The notes under the pieces were generated by a model. That model worked only from the letters and a program-made list of their open reading frames with translations, ran no database searches and was not told the origin of the DNA. Source: Streptomyces tricolor (GTDB lineage: Bacteria; Actinomycetota; Actinomycetes; Streptomycetales; Streptomycetaceae). Taken from it: DNA of 32,243 bases. Positions within the stretch are counted from its first letter, which is position 1. Every line of letters starts with the position of its first letter. Location: positions 1-32,243 of the forward strand of contig NZ_MUMF01000247.1 of assembly GCF_002155905.1 (NCBI RefSeq), in the 5' to 3' direction. The position numbers and the translations under genes were made by a program. Shown here one piece after another: positions 20,634-29,579 of this stretch.

Positions 20634-22157
20634 CCTCGGCAGCTTCCCGTCCAGCAGGTAGCCGTTCACCGCGCCCTGCACGCACTTGTTCTTGCTGTCG
20701 TACGCGCCGTGCCCCTGGCCCTTGTACGTCAGCTCGATGCCGACGCCCTTGCCGAGCGCGCCCACCATCTTCCTCGCGCCCTCGTACGGCGTGGCCGGGT
20801 CGCCGGTGTTGCCGATGACGAGGATGGGCGCCGCCCCCGGCGCGCTGACGTCGGGATGGTCGGCCGCGCCCGGCACCGCCCAGTCGGTGCAGCTGACCAT
20901 GCCCCAGGCCAGGTACTCCCCGAACAGCGGGGAGGCCGCGCGGAACTCGGGCAGCTTCTGCAGGACGTGGTCCGTGGTGTAGCGGGGTTTCTCGTCGGAG
21001 CAGTTGATCGCGAGGTTCGCCGCGGTGAGGTTGCTGTACTCGCCGTTCTCGTTGCGGCCGTTCATCGAGTCGGACAGCAGCATCAGGATCTTCCCGTCGC
21101 CGTCGTACGCCTCCTCCAGCCCCTCGGTGAGGTACTCCCAGAAGTCCTTGGAGTACAGGGACTGCGCGATGCCGCTGGTGGCGGCGGTCTGGGTCAGCTC
21201 GCGCGGGAAGATCCCCGGGATCGGCTTCTTCTCCAGGTCGGCGAGGAGTTTCGCGATCCGGTCCTTCACCTCCTGCTCGGTGTCGCCGATCGGGCAGTCG
21301 GTGGTCTTGGAGGTGCAGTCCTTCGCGAAGTTGTCGAGGGCGAGCTGGAAGCCCTTGGCCTGGCCGAGGGCGCTCTGCTCCGGGGTCTGCGTGGGGTCCA
21401 CGACGGCGTCGAAGACGGCCCGGCCGACGTTCTTCGGGAAGAGGTGGGCGTAGACGCCTCCGAGTTCGGTGCCGTAGGAGATGCCGAAATAGTGCAGTTT
21501 CCTGTCGCCGAGGACCTGGCGCATCAGGTCCATGTCGCGGGCCGCGTCCGTGGTGCGCACATGCGGCAGGATCTTCTCGGAGTTCTTCTCGCAGGCCGCG
21601 TTGAACCGCTTGGTGCGCTCCAGGAGCTGGGTGCGTTCGGCGCCGTCCTCGGGGGTCGCGTCCTGCTGGAAGTACTCGTCCAGCTGGGCGTCGCTCTCGC
21701 ACTCGACCGGGGCGCTGCGGCCGACCCCGCGCGGGTCGAAGCTGACCAGGTCGTAGCGGGTGTGCAGGGCGCCGTAGTCCGCGCCGAACGCGGGCAGCGT
21801 GGTGACGCCGCTGCCGCCCGGGCCGCCGAAGTTGAACACGAGCGAGCCGATCCGCTTGTTCGCCGGACCGCTGGCCTCGGCGCGGATCAGGGCGATGCCG
21901 ATCGTGTCGCCCTTCGGCCTGCTCCAGTCCAGCGGCGCCCGCATGGTGGCGCACTGCCACTTGGTGCCGTTCGGCAGCGGCGACGGGGCGCTGCCGCCGC
22001 CCTCCGCCTCGGACGGGGCCGGGCAGTCCTTCCAGTCCAGCTTCTGCGCCGTGAGATCCTCGTCCTTCGCGCCGTCGCCGCAGCCGGCCAGTACGGCCGA
22101 GAGCAGCACAGCGGTGGTGGTCAGCGCGACGGCGCGCAGCCGGGAGGAGTTCGCCAT
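20613..22157 (-). CDS. lipoprotein alpha/beta-hydrolase peptidase (Tap/Slp family), copy 2
   Basis: This 514-residue paralogue of the following gene has a lipobox (VLAGC) ending at Cys26, the same FNFGGPGGSG stretch, the nucleophile Ser227 in GISYG, and the late TGDPATPYEG and GQGHGAY motifs for Asp and His. Both proteins end in a short loop with Cys (GGTVCS here, NGKVCS in the other), and an earlier Cys may pair with it outside the cell. The two genes are tandem, 163 bp apart, in the same direction, which indicates duplication followed by divergence in the middle third. The start at 22157 has GGGAG almost directly before it, closer than usual, so the exact start is uncertain. Confidence 0.9.
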   Translation of the reverse strand: MANSSRLRAVALTTTAVLLSAVLAGCGDGAKDEDLTAQKLDWKDCPAPSEAEGGGSAPSPLPNGTKWQCATMRAPLDWSRPKGDTIGIALIRAEASGPANKRIGSLVFNFGGPGGSGVTTLPAFGADYGALHTRYDLVSFDPRGVGRSAPVECESDAQLDEYFQQDATPEDGAERTQLLERTKRFNAACEKNSEKILPHVRTTDAARDMDLMRQVLGDRKLHYFGISYGTELGGVYAHLFPKNVGRAVFDAVVDPTQTPEQSALGQAKGFQLALDNFAKDCTSKTTDCPIGDTEQEVKDRIAKLLADLEKKPIPGIFPRELTQTAATSGIAQSLYSKDFWEYLTEGLEEAYDGDGKILMLLSDSMNGRNENGEYSNLTAANLAINCSDEKPRYTTDHVLQKLPEFRAASPLFGEYLAWGMVSCTDWAVPGAADHPDVSAPGAAPILVIGNTGDPATPYEGARKMVGALGKGVGIELTYKGQGHGAYDSKNKCVQGAVNGYLLDGKLPRGGTVCS

Positions 22158-22245
22158 ACTCCCATCGTGCGGGCGTGCGCGCCGGGGCGCGCGGGACGCG
22201 GGCCGTACGAGGTACGCCCCCCGAGGGGCGCTCGCGGCGGCGCTG

Positions 22246-25137
22246 TCACAGGGCTCCCTTGCGGGTGAGGTGGTTGAAGGCCAGCCAGCCCGGCAGGACC
22301 GGCAGCCACAGGGTCAGCAGCCGGAACAGCAGGACGGCCGGGGCGGCGACCTCCTTGGGCAGGCCCACGGCGATCAGACCGACGGTGAGGGTCGCCTCGA
22401 CCGCGCCCACGCCACCGGGGGTGGGCGCCGCGGAGCCGAGCGCGTTGCCGGCGAGGAAGACGACGGCGACGCTGGCGATGCTCAGCGACACCGTTCCGTC
22501 ACCGAAGGCCCGGATGGAGGCGTCCAGGCACATCACGAAGCAGGCGGTCAGCAGCAGCATGCCGCCGATGCCGGTGATGAGTTTCTGGGGCCGCTGCAGC
22601 ACGTCGAGCATGCGCGGTACGACACCCGCGAACAGCGACCTCACGCGCGTGACGACGAATTTCCGCAGGAACGGCACGGAGGTGACCACGAGGACCAGCA
22701 CCGCCACGGTCAGCAGGCCCGCGATGACCGTCCGGGACGGCGACAGCGACGGCGTCTTCTCGGTGCCGGTCAGATAGCCGAAGGACAGCAGCATCAGGAT
22801 GTGGCAGCCGAGCCCGAACAGCTGGGAGGCGCCGACACTCGCCACCGCGAGCCCGGGGCGTACGCCGGCGCGTTGCAGGAAGCGGGTGTTGAGGGCCACA
22901 CCGCCGACCGCGGCCGGTGCCACGATCTTCACGAACGACCCGGCGACCTGCGCCGCCACGGTCCGCGGGAACGGCACCCGTTCCGGCACGAACCCCAGCA
23001 GGGCCATCGCCGCGGCGACGTAGCTGAGCGCGGAGAACAGCACCGCGGCGATCACCCAGCCCCACTGGGCCTGCGCGAACAGCGTGCCGAACTCGATGTG
23101 GGTGAGCTGCGTCAGCAGGTAGTACGCGCCGATCGCACCGGCGATGAAGCTGATCAGCGTGCGCGGGCGGACCCGCTCCAGCCGGGCCGGCTCCACGGGC
23201 GCCTGGGGCCTGATCCGCAGCACCTCGTGCCGGATCTGGGTGAGCAGATCCTCCTCGCGGGCCTCTTCGAGGGCTTCGTCTATGGCCCGCTTCTCCGCGC
23301 GCTGCTCGGCGCGGACCGTCTTCTTGTCGGGCTTCTCCAGGGCGGGCGCGGCCGTCTCGGACGCCTCCTCCAGGCGGGCCAGCTTGGCCTGCCGGGAGGC
23401 TTCCAGCACCGCCTCGCGTTCGCGCTGGGCCCGCTCCCGGGCCAGCCGGCGCAGCGTCGCGCGCGTGGAGCGCGTCAGCGCGATCGGCTGGAGCATCGGC
23501 AGACAGTCGGCGACCGCGTCGGGGCCGAGCACCGCGACGGCCGAGGCCACCGCCCGCTCGGCGCCCACCCGCAGACCCAGCGTGGTGACCAGCTGGGCGA
23601 CGTCCATGCGCAGCAGCAGCTCGCCGGCCGCGATCTCGCCGCCGCGCAGCTCGGTGAGGATCACCCTGCCGGAACGATCCACCAGAATCGCGTCCCCGGC
23701 CAGCCTGCGGTGCGCGATGCGCCGCGACTGCAGCGCCCGCACCTGGTGCCAGGTGTTGTGCAGCAGCTCGTCGGTGATCTCCTCGTCGGCCAGCGAGTCC
23801 AGCGTGCGCCCGCCGGTGTGCTCGTAGACGAGCATGACCGCGTCCGGGCCCAGCTCGGAGGTGGCGATCAGCTTGGGCGCGTTGGCGCCCGCCGCGATCG
23901 CCGCGTACGCCAGCAGCGCCTCCTGCTCCAGGGCCTGGCGCAGCGACTGGAGGCTGGAGCGGGTGGCGAAGCCGCGCAGCGTCAGATTGCGCCACGCGCG
24001 GTAGAAGAAGCCCTGCGCCTGCTGCTCCCGGTCCACGACCGTGACGTCCAGCGGCGGGCCGTCCTCCAGGGTGACGAAGTAGCGCCGGCCCCGGTCGCCG
24101 TTCTCCGTCTCCACGGCCTCCTCACGGGCCGTGGAGACCGGGTGGAAGCCGACGTGCCTGAGGCCCGCCATCAGGGTCTGGCCGGTCGGGCGGACGTTGG
24201 GCGAGCCGACCGCGTACAGGGTGCCGTAGGCGACGCTCCAGCCGATCAGGACCGTCAGGATGATCGAGAAGGGGGTCGTGTAGCCGGTGACCAGCATCGA
24301 GAACGCGTCGAGCAGCAGCACGATCCACAGCACCGCGCGCCATCGGGGCCTGCGCGACATGCCGACGGCCGTCATATAGGCGATGACGGGCGCCAGATAG
24401 CCATGCACCGGGTCGGTCAGGGCGTGGATGTCGCCCGGCGAGGGCTGGGTGAGCGCCTCCTGGATCGAGTCCGGGGCGGCCCGGGCGACCCACAGGTCGG
24501 TGGCGAGCGTCACGCCGTGGGCCAGGACGGCCGCGAGGACGCCGTCGGCGATGCGCAGCCCGTCCCGTTTGATCAGCCGTTCGATCGCGAAGGCGACCGG
24601 CACCAGCAGGATCGCGATGCTGGACGCCAGCCCTGCGATCTTGATCAGCAGGTCCGGGGCCTGCCCGGTGCCCTTGTTGATGTCCTGTTCGAGGCCCGAG
24701 GTGGTGCCGTGCGCGAACGCGGCGACCGCGAGCAGCACCACGATGGCGAGCACGCCCACCAGAAGCCGCATGAGGTCGGACGGACGGTGCACGCGCGCGG
24801 GGAGGAGCGGTTCGTCGCCCTCCACCTGCTCGGCGTGCGGGTCGTCGTCTGCGCACGGCGGGTGGTCCGGGGGCCGGTGCCCGGGGCCGAAGGCCCCTTC
24901 GCCCGCCTCGCCGCCACGCGCGCGCGTGGCGGCGTTCTCGTGAGCCTCGGTGTCGTGCGGCTCGGTGCCGTGCGCCTCGGGGTCGCCTCCTCCCGGACGC
25001 GTGCCGTCGTCCGTGCGCGGACCGGTGTCTTCCTGATGCGCGCCGGTGCCGCTCTCGCCCGCGCGGGCGGTACCGGGGCGCGCGGAGGCGTCAGGGGTGC
25101 CCGCCGCTCCTTCGGGGTGCACACCCTGCTCCTTCAT
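22246..25137 (-). CDS. kinase-like domain fused to LPG-synthase-type membrane region
   Basis: This protein of ~963 residues has several parts. (1) An acidic, disordered N-terminus of ~100 residues. (2) About six membrane helices. (3) A soluble middle resembling the C-lobe of an aminoglycoside-phosphotransferase/ABC1-type kinase, with HRRLAGDAILV where active kinases have a HxDxxxxNIL loop, and LTELRGGE in place of the metal-binding Asp motif. (4) A charged linker rich in Glu, Arg and Lys. (5) A C-terminal LPG synthase-type transmembrane region of about eight helices (YF0104/flippase type). The kinase-like residues look altered, so it may be a pseudokinase. ATG 25137 is preferred, with AAGAAGAG upstream; a GTG at 25161 would add eight residues. 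It may move or modify a lipid at the cell membrane; this is inference. Confidence 0.82.
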   Translation of the reverse strand: MKEQGVHPEGAAGTPDASARPGTARAGESGTGAHQEDTGPRTDDGTRPGGGDPEAHGTEPHDTEAHENAATRARGGEAGEGAFGPGHRPPDHPPCADDDPHAEQVEGDEPLLPARVHRPSDLMRLLVGVLAIVVLLAVAAFAHGTTSGLEQDINKGTGQAPDLLIKIAGLASSIAILLVPVAFAIERLIKRDGLRIADGVLAAVLAHGVTLATDLWVARAAPDSIQEALTQPSPGDIHALTDPVHGYLAPVIAYMTAVGMSRRPRWRAVLWIVLLLDAFSMLVTGYTTPFSIILTVLIGWSVAYGTLYAVGSPNVRPTGQTLMAGLRHVGFHPVSTAREEAVETENGDRGRRYFVTLEDGPPLDVTVVDREQQAQGFFYRAWRNLTLRGFATRSSLQSLRQALEQEALLAYAAIAAGANAPKLIATSELGPDAVMLVYEHTGGRTLDSLADEEITDELLHNTWHQVRALQSRRIAHRRLAGDAILVDRSGRVILTELRGGEIAAGELLLRMDVAQLVTTLGLRVGAERAVASAVAVLGPDAVADCLPMLQPIALTRSTRATLRRLARERAQREREAVLEASRQAKLARLEEASETAAPALEKPDKKTVRAEQRAEKRAIDEALEEAREEDLLTQIRHEVLRIRPQAPVEPARLERVRPRTLISFIAGAIGAYYLLTQLTHIEFGTLFAQAQWGWVIAAVLFSALSYVAAAMALLGFVPERVPFPRTVAAQVAGSFVKIVAPAAVGGVALNTRFLQRAGVRPGLAVASVGASQLFGLGCHILMLLSFGYLTGTEKTPSLSPSRTVIAGLLTVAVLVLVVTSVPFLRKFVVTRVRSLFAGVVPRMLDVLQRPQKLITGIGGMLLLTACFVMCLDASIRAFGDGTVSLSIASVAVVFLAGNALGSAAPTPGGVGAVEATLTVGLIAVGLPKEVAAPAVLLFRLLTLWLPVLPGWLAFNHLTRKGAL

Positions 25138-25323
25138 GGTCTCTTCTTGGTCTCGTATCACCAGTCACCGCCCGCACGATGGTGGCATGCCCCGCCGGTG
25201 CGCGCGGGCATCAGGGTGCGGATGCGCGGGCGCACAGTCTGCCCGAAGGACCGTCCGGGGGCGAGAGGACCGCTCCCCGCGCACCCGGCCGGAACCCCGG
25301 CGGGGTGCGGCAGGATGGGGGGA

Positions 25324-25710
25324 ATGAGCGAGCAGAGCCCTCCCGAAGACGCCCGCGCGGGGTACGCGGACGCGTTGCCGGAGTACGCCGAGCGGGTCCT
25401 GGACGTCGCCGAGCGGATTCCACCGGGCCGGGTCATGACGTACGGCGATGTCGCCGAGTGGCTGGAGGAGGGAGGACCGCGCCAGGTGGGCCGGGTGATG
25501 GCCCTCTACGGCGGTGCGGTCCCGTGGTGGCGCGTCGTCCGCGCCGACGGTGTGCTGCTGCCCGGACACGAACTGCGCGCGCTCGCCCACTACCGCGCGG
25601 AGGGCACCCCGCTGAAGCAGGCGGGCAGGATCACCGAGGGCCATCTGCCGCGGCTCGACATGCGACGGGCCCGGTGGGACGGTGGCGCGGACGCGGAGGG
25701 TCACACCTGA
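25324..25710 (+). CDS. alkyltransferase-like (ATL) protein
   Basis: This 128-residue protein has the DNA-binding domain of O6-alkylguanine-DNA alkyltransferase: VAERIPPGRVMTYGDVAEWL with a helix-turn-helix and Arg finger near residues 54-58 (QVGRVM). The active-site motif PCHR is replaced by PWWR at residues 67-70, with Trp in place of the reactive Cys. ATL proteins of this type bind alkylated guanine, cannot repair it themselves and hand it to nucleotide excision repair. The ATG at 25324 follows a G-rich ribosome site. It stands directly before adnA, as the mycobacterial homologue Rv3204 stands beside adnA. Confidence 0.9.
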   Translation: MSEQSPPEDARAGYADALPEYAERVLDVAERIPPGRVMTYGDVAEWLEEGGPRQVGRVMALYGGAVPWWRVVRADGVLLPGHELRALAHYRAEGTPLKQAGRITEGHLPRLDMRRARWDGGADAEGHT

Positions 25711-25871
25711 CAGCTTCCGCCATCGGATGCCGCCACGGCAGACCTGTGGCCCTTTCGGGCGACACGGGGGACGTCCGCGGCATGCCGTACGTTCGTGAGG
25801 TGTGGGACGCGCGTGGCGCGAGCGCCGCGAGGGAAGACCCGGAAGCTCTGCTTCCGTCCGGAGCGGCGGCG

Positions 25872-25887
25872 TAGCGTCGGCAACACG
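25872..25887 (+). promoter_or_regulatory. possible leaderless promoter of adnA
   Basis: TAGCGT (25872-25877) matches a Streptomyces -10 box and lies 9 bases before the GTG at 25887, which has no ribosome site. Transcription starting at or beside the GTG would give a leaderless message. No good -35 was found. Confidence 0.35.
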
Positions 25888-28800
25888 TGTCCCCCTCACC
25901 CCGCGGCCACCGCCTCGCGCGCGTGACCGCCTGCCCGCCAGCACAACCACCAGGACCGGCCGATCACGTGAGCCCCTCTTCCTCCACCAGGCGCCTGCCG
26001 CACCCTCCGGTGCGGCAGGGGAGCCGTGGCGCTTACCGACTGGTCCGTACCCCGCCGGCCGTCGTGGACCCCCCTCGTCTGGACGCGGCGCAGCGCGCCG
26101 TGGTTGACCACCGCGGCGGACCCCTGCTCGTCCTGGCCGGCCCGGGCACCGGCAAGACCACCACCCTGGTCGAGTCCGTCGCCGCGCGGATCGCCCGCGG
26201 CGGCGACCCCGAGCGGATCCTCGTGCTCACGTTCAGCCGGAAGGCCGCCGTCGACCTGCGCGACCGCATGGCCCTGCGCATGGGCGCCGCCCGCGCGCCC
26301 AGGGCGACCACCTTCCACTCGTACTGCTACGCGCTGGTCCGCGCCCACCAGGACAGCGGCCGGTTCACCGAACCGCTGCGCCTGCTCTCCGGCCCCGAGC
26401 AGGACGTCACCGTCCGCGAGCTGCTCGCCGGCCAGCCGGAGCTGGAGCGGCTCGGCCTGACCCATGTGCGCTGGCCGGACGAACTGCGCGCCTGCCTGAC
26501 CACGCGCGGCTTCGCCGACGAGGTCCGCGCCGTCCTCGCCCGCAGCCGCGAGCTGGGCCTCGGCCCGGACGCCCTGGACGCCTTCGCGCGCCGCATCGGC
26601 CGCCCCGACTGGCGGGCGGCGGCCGCGTTCCTCGCCGAGTACCTCGACACCCTCGACCTCCAGGGCGTGCTCGACTACGCCGAACTGGTCCACCGCGCGG
26701 TCCTGCTCGCCCGCCGCCCGGAGACCGCGGCCCGGCTCGCGGCCCGGTACGACGCCGTGTACGTCGACGAGTACCAGGACACCGACCCCGCCCAGGTCCG
26801 GCTCCTGCGCGCGCTGGCCGGCGACGGGCGCACCCTGGTCGCCTTCGGCGACCCCGACCAGTCGATCTACGCCTTCCGGGGCGCCGACGTGAACGGCATC
26901 CTCGACTTCCCGGCCGCCTTCCCGCGCGCGGACGGCCGCCCCGCCCCCGTCGAGGTGCTGCGCACCTCCCGCCGCTCCGGCGCCGCCCTGCTCGCCGCGA
27001 CCCGCATGATCACCCGGCGGATGCCGGTGCCCCGGCTGCCCGCCGACAAGGTCCGCGCCCACCGCGAGCCGGCCGCCGTACGCGACGGCGGCCGGGTCGA
27101 GGTCCACACCTACCCCACGCCCGGCGCCGAACTGGACAACATCGCGGACCTGCTGCGCCGCGCGCACCTGGAGGACGGCATCCCCTGGAGCGACATGGCC
27201 GTCCTGGTGCGCGCCGGCTCCCGCCTCCCGACCCTGCGCCGGGCCCTCACCGCGGCCGGCGTCCCCCTGGACATCGACGGCGACGACCTGCCCCTGCGGC
27301 ACGAGCCCGCGGTGGCGCCCCTGCTCACGGCCCTCCGCGCGGTCGCCACGGCGGAGACACGGAACCGCGAGGAGCCGCCGGCAGCGCCGGCCGTGGAGGG
27401 CGACGCCGCACCGCAGGAACCGGCCGCATCGCCGGCCGCAGAAGGCGACGCGGCACCGGGAGAGCCGTCGGCCGTCGAGGGTGACGCGGCACCGGAGAAG
27501 CCGCCGGCGGTGTCGGCCGCGGAAAGCGACGCGTCCCCGCAGGCAGCAGCCGCCGGCGACGCCGGACCCCGAATCCCGGACGCCTCCGCCTGCTGGCTCG
27601 ACACCGAGACCGCCCTCACCCTGCTCACCTCCCCGCTCGCCGGCATGGACGCCGCCGACCTGCGCCGCCTCGGGCGCGCCCTGCGCGAGGAGGAGCGGGC
27701 CGCCGGGAACCCGCTGCCGCCCCCGTCCGACGAACTGCTCGCGCGGGCGCTCGCCGAGCCCGAGCGCCTGACCGTGCACGACCCGGCGTACGCGCGCGGG
27801 GCACAGCGCCTCGGCGCGCTGCTGCGCAAGGCCCGCGAGCGCCTCGCGGGCGGCGGCACGGCCGAGGAGGCGCTGTGGGACCTGTGGGAGGGCACGCCCT
27901 GGCCCGCACGCCTGGAGCGGGCCGCCCGACGCGGCGGCGCGGCCGGCCGCAACGCCGACCGGGACCTGGACGCCGTCTGCGCCCTGTTCGCCACCGCCGC
28001 GCGCGCGGAGGAGCGCACCGGAGGCCGTGGCGCCCTGAACTTCCTGGAGGAGATCGAGGCCGAGGACATAGCCGCCGACACGCTCGCCCGCCGCGCGGTA
28101 CGGCCCGACGCCGTCCGCGTGATGACCGCGCACCGCGCCAAGGGCCTGGAGTGGCGGCTCGTCGTCGTCGCCGGAGTCCAGGAGGGCCTGTGGCCCGACC
28201 TGCGGCGCCGCGGCTCGCTGCTGGAGGCCGACCGCATCGGCCGCGACGGACTCGCCGAGCCGCTCACCCCCGCCGCGCTGCTCGCCGAGGAGCGCCGCCT
28301 GTTCTACGTCGCCGCCACACGCGCGCGTGACCGGCTCGTCGTCACCGCCGTGAAGGCACCGGCCGACGACGGCGACCAGCCGTCCCGGTTCCTGACCGAG
28401 CTGGGCGTCGAGCCCCGGGACGTCACCGGGCGCCCCCGCCGCCCGCTGTCCGTCGCCGCGCTCGTCGCCGAGCTGCGCGCCACCACCGTCGACCCGCGCG
28501 CGTCGGCCGCGCTGCGGGAGGCCGCCGCCCGCCGGCTCGCCCGGCTCGCCGCACTCGCCGACGAGGACGGCCGCCCGCTGGTGCCCTCCGCGCACCCCTA
28601 CCGCTGGTGGGGCATGTTCGACCCGACCGAGAGCAAGGTGCCGCTGCGCCACCGCGACCAGCCCGTGGTGCTCTCCGGCAGCGCCCTCGACCAGCTCGCG
28701 AACACCTGCGCGCTGCAATGGTTCCTGGGCCGCGAGGTGAAGGCCGACGCCCCCGCCACCACCGCACAGGGCTTCGGCAACGTCGTCCACGTCCTCGCCG

Positions 28801-29465
28801 ACGAGGTCGCCTCCGGCCGCACCCCCGCCGACCTCGACGTCCTCATGGAGCGCCTCGATTCCGTGTGGAACGCGCTCGCCTTCGACGCGCCCTGGAAGTC
28901 GCGGCAGGAGAAGGACAACGCGCGCGTGGCGCTCGAACGCTTCCTGAACTGGCACGTCCTGGACCGGGCCGGCCGCACCCCGGTGGCCAGCGAGCAGGAC
29001 TTCGACGTCACCCTCGAAGCGGGCGACTACCAGGTCCGCATCCGGGGCCAGATCGACCGCGTGGAGACGGACGCCGAGGGCCGGGCCTACGTCGTCGACT
29101 TCAAGACCGGCAAGCAGGCGCCCACCGCGCGCGAGGTGGAGCGGCACCCGCAGCTCGCCGTCTACCAGCTCGCCGTCCGCGAAGGCGCCGTCGACACGGC
29201 CTTCGACGGCGTACGCCCCGAACCGGGCGGCGCCGAACTGGTCCACCTCCGGCAGGGCGCCGCCAAGCGCGACGGGGGCGAGGCCCTGCCCAAGGTGCAG
29301 ACCCAGGAGCCGCCGGCGGGGGAGTGGGTCGGCGAGCTGCTGGCCACCGCCGCCGGAAAGGTCCTCGACGAGCGGTTCACACCGAGCACCGGCCAGCACT
29401 GCACCCACTGCGCGTTCCGCGCCTCCTGCAGCGCCCGTCCGGAGGGCCGGCACGTGGTCGAGTGA
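25887..29465 (+). CDS. adnA: AdnA-like UvrD-family helicase-nuclease
   Basis: This 1192-residue protein has helicase motifs in order: Walker A GPGTGKTTT (residues ~85-93), Walker B with DEYQDTD, GDPDQSIYAFRG, VMTAHRAKGLEW and YVAATRARDRL. A RecB-type nuclease domain follows at the C-terminus, with GQIDRVE, VVDFKTGK and QLAVYQLA. CALQW and CTHCAFRASC provide four Cys for an Fe-S cluster of the AddB type. With AdnB it forms the actinobacterial end-resecting motor-nuclease. The protein is longer than mycobacterial AdnA (~1055), partly because of an Ala/Pro/Glu-rich repeat insert at ~495-560. The start is uncertain: the GTG at 25887 fits a leaderless promoter, while the GTG at 25968 would remove 27 poorly structured residues. 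Confidence 0.9.
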   Translation: MSPSPRGHRLARVTACPPAQPPGPADHVSPSSSTRRLPHPPVRQGSRGAYRLVRTPPAVVDPPRLDAAQRAVVDHRGGPLLVLAGPGTGKTTTLVESVAARIARGGDPERILVLTFSRKAAVDLRDRMALRMGAARAPRATTFHSYCYALVRAHQDSGRFTEPLRLLSGPEQDVTVRELLAGQPELERLGLTHVRWPDELRACLTTRGFADEVRAVLARSRELGLGPDALDAFARRIGRPDWRAAAAFLAEYLDTLDLQGVLDYAELVHRAVLLARRPETAARLAARYDAVYVDEYQDTDPAQVRLLRALAGDGRTLVAFGDPDQSIYAFRGADVNGILDFPAAFPRADGRPAPVEVLRTSRRSGAALLAATRMITRRMPVPRLPADKVRAHREPAAVRDGGRVEVHTYPTPGAELDNIADLLRRAHLEDGIPWSDMAVLVRAGSRLPTLRRALTAAGVPLDIDGDDLPLRHEPAVAPLLTALRAVATAETRNREEPPAAPAVEGDAAPQEPAASPAAEGDAAPGEPSAVEGDAAPEKPPAVSAAESDASPQAAAAGDAGPRIPDASACWLDTETALTLLTSPLAGMDAADLRRLGRALREEERAAGNPLPPPSDELLARALAEPERLTVHDPAYARGAQRLGALLRKARERLAGGGTAEEALWDLWEGTPWPARLERAARRGGAAGRNADRDLDAVCALFATAARAEERTGGRGALNFLEEIEAEDIAADTLARRAVRPDAVRVMTAHRAKGLEWRLVVVAGVQEGLWPDLRRRGSLLEADRIGRDGLAEPLTPAALLAEERRLFYVAATRARDRLVVTAVKAPADDGDQPSRFLTELGVEPRDVTGRPRRPLSVAALVAELRATTVDPRASAALREAAARRLARLAALADEDGRPLVPSAHPYRWWGMFDPTESKVPLRHRDQPVVLSGSALDQLANTCALQWFLGREVKADAPATTAQGFGNVVHVLADEVASGRTPADLDVLMERLDSVWNALAFDAPWKSRQEKDNARVALERFLNWHVLDRAGRTPVASEQDFDVTLEAGDYQVRIRGQIDRVETDAEGRAYVVDFKTGKQAPTAREVERHPQLAVYQLAVREGAVDTAFDGVRPEPGGAELVHLRQGAAKRDGGEALPKVQTQEPPAGEWVGELLATAAGKVLDERFTPSTGQHCTHCAFRASCSARPEGRHVVE
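27385..27560 (+). repeat. four degenerate coding repeats inside adnA
   Basis: The encoded units are AVEGDAAPQEP, AAEGDAAPGEP, AVEGDAAPEKP and AAESDASPQ, each starting 12-18 codons after the last. The DNA repeats too (GAGGGCGACGCCGCACCG and variants). The repeats sit between conserved helicase segments and so form a flexible loop. Confidence 0.75.
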
Positions 29466-29564
29466 GGCGCCCGCGCCGCGCGTGACGTACCGCACCCCAC
29501 GCGCTGACCTGCACTTCTTCCGCCCCGGGCGACCGATTCGTCCTCGACTGTCAGTGCCCGCCGC

Positions 29565-29579
29565 TAGCCTCTTTCGACA
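29565..29579 (+). promoter_or_regulatory. possible leaderless promoter of adnB
   Basis: TAGCCT (29565-29570) lies 8 bases before the ATG at 29579, with a weak -35-like TCGACT at 29544. No ribosome site precedes the ATG. This mirrors the layout before adnA and suggests adnB has its own leaderless transcript. Confidence 0.35.

Noticed and set aside
21799-25710. A 1303-codon plus-strand open frame over the peptidase and membrane-protein genes
   Set aside because: It is the antisense of genes with clear domains and codon bias. Only its last 387 bp, from the ATG at 25324, is a real gene (the ATL protein).
25896-29495. A 1199-codon minus-strand open frame opposite adnA
   Set aside because: It is a GC-bias shadow; the Gly/Ala/Arg-rich product has no motifs, while the plus strand carries all helicase and nuclease motifs.
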